A DNA stretch of 64,000 nucleotides. Origin: Simonsiella muelleri ATCC 29453 (GTDB lineage: Bacteria; Pseudomonadota; Gammaproteobacteria; Burkholderiales; Neisseriaceae). Below are positions 26,042 to 33,704 of this stretch, piece by piece. The stretch is taken from positions 186,001 to 250,000 of the forward strand of contig NZ_CP019448.1 of the NCBI RefSeq assembly GCF_002951835.1, in the 5' to 3' direction. The notes below the pieces were generated by a model, which searched no databases, was not told where the DNA came from, and was given only the letters and a program-made list of their open reading frames with translations. A program made the position numbers and the translations under genes. Within the stretch, counting starts at the first letter, position 1. Each line of letters begins with the position of its first letter.

Positions 26042-26461
26042 TTAAAATGGTTTGTAAATCACAAAATAAATCGCCAAAATCAATACAAAAACTGGTAATT
26101 CATTAAACACGCGATACCATTTGTGGCTGCGTGAATTTTGTCCGTGTTCAAATTGGCGTAAAATTAGTCCGCAATAGAAATGATAAATAATCAATAAAAT
26201 AGCGCACAAAATTTTTATGTGAATCCAGCCCGCCCGATAGCCAAACGAAAACGCTGGAATCAGTAAACCACACACCACCGCGCCAACACACCATGGTGTC
26301 ATAAAACGATACAATTTTCTCGCCATTATCAGTAAATGTTGATATTCTGTTGATATGTTTGATTTCATGGCTAAATTGACATAAATTCGTGGCAGATAAA
26401 ATAAACCTGCAAACCATGAAATCATAAAGAAAATATGTAATGATTTGAATAGTAAATACAT
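26042..26461 (-). CDS. hemJ: HemJ-like protoporphyrinogen IX oxidase
   Basis: A 139-residue integral membrane protein with four hydrophobic segments. The N-terminal FKSLHIFFMISWFAGLFYLPRIYV contains the conserved histidine of HemJ, and LYRFMTPWCVGAVVCGLL and the GWIHIKILCAILLIIYHFY segment carry the other typical residues. HemJ oxidises protoporphyrinogen IX in heme synthesis in bacteria lacking HemG/HemY. It is upstream of, and nearly adjacent to, the CYTH gene, and divergent from aroE with a 72-nt gap holding both promoters. Confidence 0.88.
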   Translation of the reverse strand: MYLLFKSLHIFFMISWFAGLFYLPRIYVNLAMKSNISTEYQHLLIMARKLYRFMTPWCVGAVVCGLLIPAFSFGYRAGWIHIKILCAILLIIYHFYCGLILRQFEHGQNSRSHKWYRVFNELPVFVLILAIYFVIYKPF

Positions 26462-26533
26462 TTTTTAAAATCGGAATGGGAAAAACAGTTCACATTTTAC
26501 GCTAAAATAGATTTTTTTTCTTTGGAGAACACG

Positions 26534-27340
26534 ATGACGGCTCAATATGCGGTTTTTGGCAACCCAATCGCCCACAGCAAATCGCCCGAGATTCACGCAC
26601 AATTTGCCGCGCAACAAGGTGAACTAATTGAATATCATAAAATTTTGGTTGATGATTCGCGTGATGCGTTTCAGGCAGCCGTGCGTGATTTTTTTGCAAG
26701 TGGTGGGCGTGGCGCAAATGTTACCGTGCCATTTAAGCAGTATGCTTTTGATTTGGTTGATGAATTATCCGAACGAGCGCAGGCGGCTGGTGCAGTCAAT
26801 ACCTTGATTTTGCTGGAAAATGGCAAATTGCGCGGCGACAACACAGACGGCGTGGGTTTGGTTAATGATGTGGTGGGTAATTTAAAAATTTCATTACAAA
26901 ACAAAACAATATTGATTTTGGGTGCAGGCGGAGCGGCGCGTGGCGTGGTGATGCCAATTTTGTCAAAGCAACCTGAAAAAGTGATTATCGCCAATCGCAC
27001 AGAAAGTAAAGCCATTGAATTAGCAAAACAATTTAAAATTCAAGCGATGGCGTTTGCGGATTTACGCGATATTCGGGTTGATGTTATTGTGAACGCGACT
27101 TCAGGCAGCCTGAATGGACATTTGCTTGCAGTGGACGATGCGATTTTTGCAGGGACAGAGCTGGTGTATGATATGATGTATGGTCGTGAATTAACAAAGT
27201 TTTTATGTCATGCGCGTGAATGTGGTGCGCAACAGGTTGCCGATGGTTTGGGGATGTTGGTTGGGCAAGCGGCGGAGAGTTTTCGCTTGTGGCGTGGTTT
27301 TACGCCAGATATTGCGCCTGTGATTGCGGCGATGAGATGA
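26534..27340 (+). CDS. aroE: Shikimate dehydrogenase
   Basis: A 268-residue NADP-dependent enzyme of the shikimate pathway. GNPIAHSKSPEIH (about 9-21) binds shikimate, ANVTVPFK carries the catalytic lysine (K68), GDNTDGVG is the second substrate motif, and GAGGAARGV the cofactor loop followed by ANRTESKA for NADP phosphate binding. The start ATG 26534 has TTTGGAG upstream. Two DUS-type sequences are read in frame (AFQAAVRD and TSGSLNGH). Confidence 0.96.
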   Translation: MTAQYAVFGNPIAHSKSPEIHAQFAAQQGELIEYHKILVDDSRDAFQAAVRDFFASGGRGANVTVPFKQYAFDLVDELSERAQAAGAVNTLILLENGKLRGDNTDGVGLVNDVVGNLKISLQNKTILILGAGGAARGVVMPILSKQPEKVIIANRTESKAIELAKQFKIQAMAFADLRDIRVDVIVNATSGSLNGHLLAVDDAIFAGTELVYDMMYGRELTKFLCHARECGAQQVADGLGMLVGQAAESFRLWRGFTPDIAPVIAAMR

Positions 27341-27384
27341 TTTTTTGAATATTCAGGCAGCCTGAAACCTTTGTAAAACAAAAA

Positions 27385-27490
27385 TATAGTGAATTAAAAT
27401 TGCGATTTCCCAGCGTTGTCCACGTCCTGATGTACTATTCGTACACGGCGGACGTGGTCGCCTTGGGAATTTTTATTTTAATCCACTATA
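27385..27490. repeat. Correia-like (CREE-type) repeat element, 106 bp
   Basis: TATAGTGAATTAAAAT at the left and TTTTAATCCACTATA at the right are inverted repeats like the TATAGTGGATTAA ends of neisserial Correia elements. The core, with CCACGTCC and GGACGTGG around GTACTATTCGTAC, forms a hairpin and resembles the Correia core. It sits between aroE and the 3' end of ppc. A related copy in the same orientation is at 30294-30393. Confidence 0.75.
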
Positions 27491-27498
27491 AAAAATCA

Positions 27499-30201
27499 TT
27501 AACCCGTATTTCTCAAACCTTGTGCCACGCCATTAATGGTTTGATGCACCATTTGCAGCACGTATTGATTCGTTGGGTCTTGGCGTAATTTTTTCAGTAA
27601 CGCCACCTGTAATGCACCCAACGCATTCAAATACGGAATCCGCAACGCCAACGAACGCGCCAAAGCACGATTATCTTTCAATAATTCATCGGCTTGTAAA
27701 ATATCCAACAAGGCTTGACGGCTGCGTTGATATTCAGCTTTGATGTCGGCGAAAATTGCTGCACCGTGCTGTGGGTCTTGGCTAAGTTCTGCATAATGTT
27801 CGGCGAGTGTGATATCGGTTTTTGCCATCACTTGCTCCATATTAGACAACATGGCGCGGAAAAATGGATTGGTTTGTGCGTGAGCTTGCAGATTTTTCAG
27901 GCTGCCTGAATCGCGTTGACACAAATCTTGCACCGCGCTGCCAAATCCGTACCATGCTGGCAATATCAGCCGATTTTGTGTCCAAGAGAACACCCACGGA
28001 ATCGCACGTAAATCCTGAATCTGTGCCAATGTTTTGCGACTGGCTGGGCGGCTACCCAAATTCAAACTGGCAATTTGTTCAATTGGGCTGGTTTGCAAGA
28101 AATAATCAATGAAACCATCACGCGTAATCAAGGCGCGGTAGTGTTTGAACGCGCTTTGTGATAATTGATTCATCAAATTTGCGTCAGGGTCGGCATCAAT
28201 GGGTAACAAAGTGGCTTCCAAAGTGGCGGCGACTAAAGCCTCCAAATTGCGGACAGCATTGCTGGGGTCGCCGTATTTTGCGGTGATGACTTCGCCTTGT
28301 TCGGTAATGCGAATTTGTCCTGCTACGCTGCCTGCTGGTTGAGCCAAAATGGCTTGATAAGATGGTCCACCACCACGCCCAACGCTGCCACCGCGTCCAT
28401 GGAATAAACGCATACGAATGTTGTATTCGGCGAATAATTTGACCAAACCTTGTTCTGCTTGATACAAACCCCAAGTGCTGGTGATGTAGCCGCCGTCTTT
28501 ATTGCTGTCCGAATAGCCGAGCATGATTTCTTGAATATTGTCGCGGCTGTCAATAAAAGCGCGATACCAATCCGATTGAAACATGGTTTCCATGATGGGA
28601 CACGCGTTTTGTAAGGCTTCAATGGTTTCAAATAAGGGAACAATATTCATACGCGATACGGGTTTGCCATTTTGAATGGTCAATAAACCCGTTTCTTTGA
28701 ATAACAACGCCAATACCAACAAATCGCTTGGTTGTTCGCAATTGGAGATGATGCTTTGCGAGATGGCTTGTTCGCCGAATTGTTGTTTGATTAAACTGGC
28801 TTCGCGGAAAATATCCAATTCATAGCGTGATTCGGCACTGTAGGTAATGAATGGGCTGGAGAGTGGGCGAGGATTGTTTAATTCGCGTAACAAAACGGTT
28901 TGTTTTTCGCTTTCAGGCAGCATGGCGAAATTTTCTAAACCTGCGTGTTGAAATAATTCAATTACAACATTGGCTTGTTTTTCAGCGTGTTGGCGTAAAT
29001 CCAGTGGCATCAAATGAAAACCACAAATAGACACGGTGCGAATTAAATCCGCAATGCGCCCATCAGCCAAAACCGCGCTGCCATTGTCGCGTAAACTGTT
29101 TTGCAACGCGTACAAATCACGCAAAAATTCATCTTTATTTTCATAAGGTTGACCTACGCCATATTTGCAACCCAATTGTACATTCAATTGATGCGCTTTG
29201 CCAGTCATGCGCGATAAAATCAATGCGATGGCGCGGCGATATGGTTCTTCTTTGCGTCCGACTTCTTTGTCGGGCGATTGCGCGGACAACACCAATACCG
29301 CATCACTCACTTTGACACGGCGTACCGAAAGTGGCAATTCTTGATACAAAGCTTCTAATTCACGGCGATAATGATGAAATGCAGCGTTAGCGTGATGTGT
29401 GAATGCATCGCGTAAGGTTTTGGCGGAGACATTTGGATTACCATCTCGGTCGCCACCAATCCAGCCGCCAATTTGCATCATATTGGGAACTTGAATATCG
29501 GGGAAGGCTGCCTGAAACTGTTTTTCCATGCGCCGATACAATTTGGGAATGGCTTGGAAAAAGCTGATGGGGAAAATATTGACGCCATTGTTGATTTCAC
29601 TTTTTACGGTGATTTTGAAATGGCGTGTTTCGCTGGTTTGCCACAATGTGAGCAACACAATGTCCATTTCGCGTTGTAATTCAGCCAATTCGTCAGGGGT
29701 TTTGCATAATTCGCGTTGTGGTAACAGGGCGCGAATCTTGCGGTGTGAGATGAGTGTCGCTTGGCGTTGGACTTCGGTGGGGTGAGCGGTTAAAACGGCG
29801 TTGATTTGGGTTTGATTTAAGGCAGCCTGAACGGTTGGTTTGTCCAAATCATTGGCTTGGAATTTTTTGACGGTTTCGGCGATGTTGCCTTCGCTGGCGA
29901 CATTGCCCGCGTGTTCATGAACCAAACGGCGACGTTGGTGATGTACGTCTTCGGCGATATTGAGAATTTGCGCGAACATACCCACGGCGGTGATTAAATT
30001 TTCGGTTTGTGCTTCGCTCAGGGACGGCAAAATTTGGGTAATGACTTGGCTGGCATCTTGTGCATCTGCCAAAATTTTTAGGGCATTGACCACAATTTCA
30101 TCGGCGTGAACGTCTAGCATTTTGTAGAGTGATTGGGTCATGAATTCGGCATCGGCGGCTAATTCTGCGTCTTTGCTTTGGTGTAAGAGTGAAAATTCCA
30201 T
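27499..30201 (-). CDS. ppc: Phosphoenolpyruvate carboxylase
   Basis: A 900-residue enzyme that adds bicarbonate to PEP to make oxaloacetate. The catalytic histidine region VLTAHPTEVQRQ, GGDRDGNPNV, FHGRGGSVGRGGGP with the mobile glycine loop, LDLRQHAEKQ and the C-terminal NTG are intact. The length is in the normal range. Several DUS-type peptides are in frame (VQAALNQ, AFQAAFPD, DSGSLKNLQ). Correia-like elements lie just beyond both ends of the gene in direct orientation; the one at 30294-30393 is in the promoter region. Confidence 0.97.
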   Translation of the reverse strand: MEFSLLHQSKDAELAADAEFMTQSLYKMLDVHADEIVVNALKILADAQDASQVITQILPSLSEAQTENLITAVGMFAQILNIAEDVHHQRRRLVHEHAGNVASEGNIAETVKKFQANDLDKPTVQAALNQTQINAVLTAHPTEVQRQATLISHRKIRALLPQRELCKTPDELAELQREMDIVLLTLWQTSETRHFKITVKSEINNGVNIFPISFFQAIPKLYRRMEKQFQAAFPDIQVPNMMQIGGWIGGDRDGNPNVSAKTLRDAFTHHANAAFHHYRRELEALYQELPLSVRRVKVSDAVLVLSAQSPDKEVGRKEEPYRRAIALILSRMTGKAHQLNVQLGCKYGVGQPYENKDEFLRDLYALQNSLRDNGSAVLADGRIADLIRTVSICGFHLMPLDLRQHAEKQANVVIELFQHAGLENFAMLPESEKQTVLLRELNNPRPLSSPFITYSAESRYELDIFREASLIKQQFGEQAISQSIISNCEQPSDLLVLALLFKETGLLTIQNGKPVSRMNIVPLFETIEALQNACPIMETMFQSDWYRAFIDSRDNIQEIMLGYSDSNKDGGYITSTWGLYQAEQGLVKLFAEYNIRMRLFHGRGGSVGRGGGPSYQAILAQPAGSVAGQIRITEQGEVITAKYGDPSNAVRNLEALVAATLEATLLPIDADPDANLMNQLSQSAFKHYRALITRDGFIDYFLQTSPIEQIASLNLGSRPASRKTLAQIQDLRAIPWVFSWTQNRLILPAWYGFGSAVQDLCQRDSGSLKNLQAHAQTNPFFRAMLSNMEQVMAKTDITLAEHYAELSQDPQHGAAIFADIKAEYQRSRQALLDILQADELLKDNRALARSLALRIPYLNALGALQVALLKKLRQDPTNQYVLQMVHQTINGVAQGLRNTG

Positions 30202-30293
30202 GGAGATAGATTCCTTGTTTACAAGATTTAACCAAAAACCACATGGTTATTGTAGCGGAAATAAGAGGGTTGTGTGAAAGTTGTTTGTATTCG

Positions 30294-30393
30294 GTAATAT
30301 ATTGCAATTCCCCAGCGTTGACCACGTTTTTATGTATTATTCGTACATGGCGGACATGGTCGCTTTAGGAAATTTTTATTTTAATCCACGATA
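30294..30393. repeat. Degenerate Correia-like repeat element upstream of ppc
   Basis: The core CCCAGCGTTGACCACG, the TATTCGTACATGGCGGACATGG segment and the end TTTTAATCCACGATA match the element at 27385-27490 in the same orientation. The left end is degenerate (TAATATATTGCAATT). It lies about 90 nt upstream of the ppc start. Confidence 0.68.
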
Positions 30394-30449
30394 AATGAGC
30401 AGGATATTTTTCAGGCAGCCTGAACACATTTTCATTTAAATGATATGAA

Positions 30450-30947
30450 TTATTCTGCTTGTTTGTCAATTAATTGCATTTGTGTGATGATTTCTTGGCG
30501 GTCGGGGATTTCGCGTACTGGCCAACGAAAAATGGCGATGCCTGCGGCGAGTGTGGCTAAATCTTTGCGATTGTCGGCGGCTTGGCGTTGGGGTAAGGCA
30601 TGGGTATCGTCATCAATTTCAATGGCGGCAATTGGCGTACCGTCGAGTCGGCACACGACAAAATCATAACTTAACCGATTGATAAAATTGAACCAATACA
30701 AATTGTTTTCTTTGGGAGATTCCACAACGCGCGACACTTGCACTTGTGGAAAAATCATGTAATTGGGAAAGGTTTCCAGTAATAAATCATAGACTTTCAA
30801 TTCAGTCGGCGTAAGTGGTGCGCGGCGCGTATAGGGTAATTCGGTTTTGCCATCAAATGGGTTATTTTTATCGGGTTTGCCTTTGTAATAATGAAACGCC
30901 AGTAAAATCAAAAACAATATGCCCAAAAAAGCCAATAAAATACTCAT
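30450..30947 (-). CDS. Membrane-anchored DUF2726 protein
   Basis: A 165-residue protein with an N-terminal hydrophobic segment (about 3-20) and a cytoplasmic DUF2726 domain. LTPTELKVYDLLLETFPNYMIFPQVQVSRVV is the N-terminal part; SYDFVVCRLDGTPIAAIEIDDDTH resembles the acidic core of PD-(D/E)xK nuclease-like folds, but activity is unproven. Its start overlaps the stop of the upstream araC-type gene by 4 nt (ATGA), so the two are translationally coupled. Confidence 0.75.
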   Translation of the reverse strand: MSILLAFLGILFLILLAFHYYKGKPDKNNPFDGKTELPYTRRAPLTPTELKVYDLLLETFPNYMIFPQVQVSRVVESPKENNLYWFNFINRLSYDFVVCRLDGTPIAAIEIDDDTHALPQRQAADNRKDLATLAAGIAIFRWPVREIPDRQEIITQMQLIDKQAE

Positions 30948-31858
30948 GAATTCACGCTTTCAGGATGCTGTTTGCGGTAAATGCCAGGTGGAATGCCATA
31001 TTGTTTTTTGAACGCTTTACCAAAATGCGTTTCCGATTGAAATCCCACTGATAATGCAATTTGTAAAATAGAATCGGCGGTTTGGCGCAACATTTGCGCG
31101 GCTGCCTGAAGCCGAATATGGTTAACAAACGCATGCGGACTCATTTCAATGTATTGCTTAAACAAACGCATCAATTGGGCGCGAGACAAATGTGCTTGCT
31201 CTGCCATTGCTTCCACTGTCCAATCATGGGCGGGTTCGGCTAATACGGCGGTTAGCACGCCACGCAAACGTTTGTCGTGTAACCCATTTAAAATGCCAGA
31301 CAAAATCGGTTGTTGATTCAAATATTGGCGCAAAATATGAATCAACAAAATCTCCAATAACGCATTTAAAATCATGCTGGCGGCTGGATAATTTTGCTGC
31401 GCTTCGTGTTGCAACAAAGATAAAATATGTTGAAATTCAGGTTCTTTGCCATTCAAATGCAAAATTTCAGGCAGCCCATTGAATAAATCAGCGTGTGGTT
31501 CGTAATCAAAATTGGCGCAAAATAAAGTGAGGGTATGGTGGCTATCTGAATCCATATTTTTCAGCGTGAACGCGCCTTGCGTGGATAAATTGGGCTGTGC
31601 ATATGGATTACTGCAATGGCTATCATGACTCAAAATATGTTCCGCCGAACGTGGCAACACAATTAAATCACCAGTTTGCAGAATTTGTGGCGGTTGATTG
31701 TGAATGTGCAGCCAACCTTGCCCACTGGTTACAAAATGAATGATGCCATGAGCGCGTTTATGCGGGTGATGCATAAACCATTCACCTTTGAATTGACACA
31801 ATATATTGATGCTGCCCGTGATTTGGGCAAGATGAATCAGTTTGGCTAAGCTATCCAT
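30944..31858 (-). CDS. AraC-family transcriptional regulator
   Basis: A 304-residue regulator with an N-terminal cupin-like sensing domain (GIIHFVTSGQGWLHIHNQPPQ and GDLIVLPRSAEHIL) and a C-terminal double helix-turn-helix: MAEQAHLSRAQLMRLFKQY, then QIALSVGFQSETHFGKAFKK with GIPPGIYR. The type matches AraC regulators with a cupin_6 domain, common in Neisseria. It is divergent from dat-ddc, so control of diaminopropane synthesis is a natural guess; the inducer is unknown. Confidence 0.9.
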   Translation of the reverse strand: MDSLAKLIHLAQITGSINILCQFKGEWFMHHPHKRAHGIIHFVTSGQGWLHIHNQPPQILQTGDLIVLPRSAEHILSHDSHCSNPYAQPNLSTQGAFTLKNMDSDSHHTLTLFCANFDYEPHADLFNGLPEILHLNGKEPEFQHILSLLQHEAQQNYPAASMILNALLEILLIHILRQYLNQQPILSGILNGLHDKRLRGVLTAVLAEPAHDWTVEAMAEQAHLSRAQLMRLFKQYIEMSPHAFVNHIRLQAAAQMLRQTADSILQIALSVGFQSETHFGKAFKKQYGIPPGIYRKQHPESVNS

Positions 31859-32147
31859 GAAAATCTATCCATCAGAAAAATTTGAGAAACTTGATTTTAA
31901 AATAAATTGGGTATTTTACAAATAAAAAAAATTCTTCAGGCTGCCTGAAAAGATTGCGCTAACTAAAATTTCTCCCCTTTTATGGCATTTTAACTCTATA
32001 ATCCGCGCCGTGTGGCATAACTGCTCACCAGTCAGTTTACTCAAACTGGCTGTTTTCTTTAACCAAACACGAGAGATGATAACTGAGACTTTCTGCCATC
32101 GTGTAGTCAGTCTATGAAAACTTTTCTTCCTTTTATGATAAGGACTT
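31859..32147 (+). promoter_or_regulatory. Promoter and structured leader of dat, with terminator-like hairpin
   Basis: A TATAAT box lies at 31997-32002. About 25 nt on, CAGTCAGTTT (32029-32038) pairs with AAACTGGCTG (32043-32052), one wobble, 4-nt loop, followed directly by TTTTCTTT (32053-32060): a textbook intrinsic terminator shape, yet it lies before the gene, about 90 nt upstream of the dat ATG. A further roughly 85 nt of leader with AGTCAGTCT follows. A DUS sits at about 31936-31950. This could be an attenuator. No short leader peptide is obvious. Confidence 0.5.
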
Positions 32148-33515
32148 ATGTTGATGAACAACACACCCGTAACCCCAGTTGCCAATGCAACCAACGAATA
32201 CTACATTAATCGCCAAAATGCAATGGAATCCAATGTCCGTAGCTATCCGCGCAAATTACCTTTGGCAATTGCCAAAGCGCATGGCTGCCGTGTGATTGAT
32301 GTGGAAGGCAAAGAATATTTGGATTGTTTGGCAGGTGCTGGCACATTGGCATTGGGACACAATCACCCTGCGATTATTCAAAGCGTTCAAGACGTTTTGG
32401 CGAGCGGCTTACCATTGCATACTTTGGATTTAACCACGCCGTTAAAAGACGCGTTTACTGAAACTTTGTTGCGTGAATTTGGCGAAAATTATTGCTTACA
32501 ATTTTGTGGTCCAACAGGCGCTGATGCTGCGGAAGCTGCCATTAAATTAGCCAAAACCCACACAGGTCGCGCTAATGTGATTAGTTTTTCAGGCGGTTAT
32601 CATGGCATGACGCATGGTGCGTTGGCTTTAACAGGCAATTTGGGCGCGAAAAATGCCGTCAATAATTTAATGGCTGGCGTGCAATTTTTACCGTATCCAC
32701 ATGAATACCGTTGCCCATTGGGATTGGGTGGCGAAGCGGGTGTAGACGCATTAACTTATTATTTTGAAAACTTTATTGAAGACGTGGAAAGTGGTGTAGT
32801 CAAGCCTGCTGCCGTGATTTTGGAAGCTATTCAAGGCGAAGGCGGTGTGGTTACCGCGCCAACCAAATGGTTACGCAAAATCCGCGAAATCACACAAAAA
32901 CACGGTATTTTGTTGATTTTGGACGAAGTGCAAGCTGGTTTTTGTCGCTCGGGTAAAATGTTTGCGTTTCAGTATTCGGAGATTGAACCCGATATTGTTA
33001 TGATGTCCAAAGCGGTGGGTGGTGGTTTGCCATTAGCCGTGTTGGCAATCAAAAAAGAATTTGATGCGTGGCAACCTGCTGGACACACTGGCACATTCCG
33101 TGGCAATCAAATGGCAATGGCGGCTGGTTTGGCATCATTACGTGTGATGAAAGAGCAAAATTTGGCAGAAAATGCGCGAGTTCGTGGCGATTGGCTTCAG
33201 GCTGCCTTAAAAGAATTGGCGAAAGAATTACCGTGTATTGGTAATGTGCGTGGGCGTGGTTTGATGATTGGCATTGAATTTGTGGACGAGCGCAAACCAG
33301 TTGATCATATGGGCGCGTATCCTGCTGATGCAGAATTGTCGTTGGCGGTACAAAAAGCTTGTTTTAACAATCAATTATTGTTAGAACGCGGCGGGCGTAA
33401 TGGTACGGTAATTCGTTTATTGCCGCCGTTGATTTTGACGCAAGATGATTGCGTGGAATTGATGGCAAAATTCAAGCAATCAGTCTTGGACGCATTGAAA
33501 GCGGTGCGCGGTTAA
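32148..33515 (+). CDS. dat: Diaminobutyrate--2-oxoglutarate aminotransferase
   Basis: A 455-residue class III PLP aminotransferase that makes L-2,4-diaminobutyrate from aspartate semialdehyde and glutamate. CLAGAGTLALGHNHPAI, QFCGPTGADAAEAAIKLAK, ISFSGGYHGMTHGALALTGN, ILDEVQAGFCRSG and the PLP lysine in MMSKAVGGGLP are present and match the Dat subfamily found beside ddc in Acinetobacter and Haemophilus. ATG 32148 has AAGGA just upstream. It forms an operon-like pair with ddc, interrupted by a 97-bp repeat element. Confidence 0.93.
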   Translation: MLMNNTPVTPVANATNEYYINRQNAMESNVRSYPRKLPLAIAKAHGCRVIDVEGKEYLDCLAGAGTLALGHNHPAIIQSVQDVLASGLPLHTLDLTTPLKDAFTETLLREFGENYCLQFCGPTGADAAEAAIKLAKTHTGRANVISFSGGYHGMTHGALALTGNLGAKNAVNNLMAGVQFLPYPHEYRCPLGLGGEAGVDALTYYFENFIEDVESGVVKPAAVILEAIQGEGGVVTAPTKWLRKIREITQKHGILLILDEVQAGFCRSGKMFAFQYSEIEPDIVMMSKAVGGGLPLAVLAIKKEFDAWQPAGHTGTFRGNQMAMAAGLASLRVMKEQNLAENARVRGDWLQAALKELAKELPCIGNVRGRGLMIGIEFVDERKPVDHMGAYPADAELSLAVQKACFNNQLLLERGGRNGTVIRLLPPLILTQDDCVELMAKFKQSVLDALKAVRG

Positions 33516-33570
33516 TGATGATTCAGGCTGCCTGAACAGCGTGTTGAACGTTTTCAGGTCAAAATCTTTG

Positions 33571-33667
33571 TACAGTCGTTTAAAATTAAAAATACTACAG
33601 CGTTGTCTGCTCCTTTATGTATTCGATGTAAACACGCCTTGTCCTATTTTTATTTTAAACGACTATT
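33571..33667. repeat. Correia-like repeat element between dat and ddc
   Basis: CAGTCGTTTAAAAT at the left and ATTTTAAACGACTAT at the right are inverted ends; the core shares CAGCGTTGTC, TGTATTCG and CGCCTTG with the elements around ppc. It occupies most of the 189-nt gap between dat and ddc. Its right end is about 38 nt before the ddc ATG. Confidence 0.72.
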
Positions 33668-33704
33668 AATTATTAAATTATATAAATACAGGAATGTGAT
33701 TTTT

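Noticed and set aside
33603..33704. N-terminal extension of ddc
   Set aside because: It is encoded by the Correia-like element; the ATG at 33705 with AGGA upstream is the better start.
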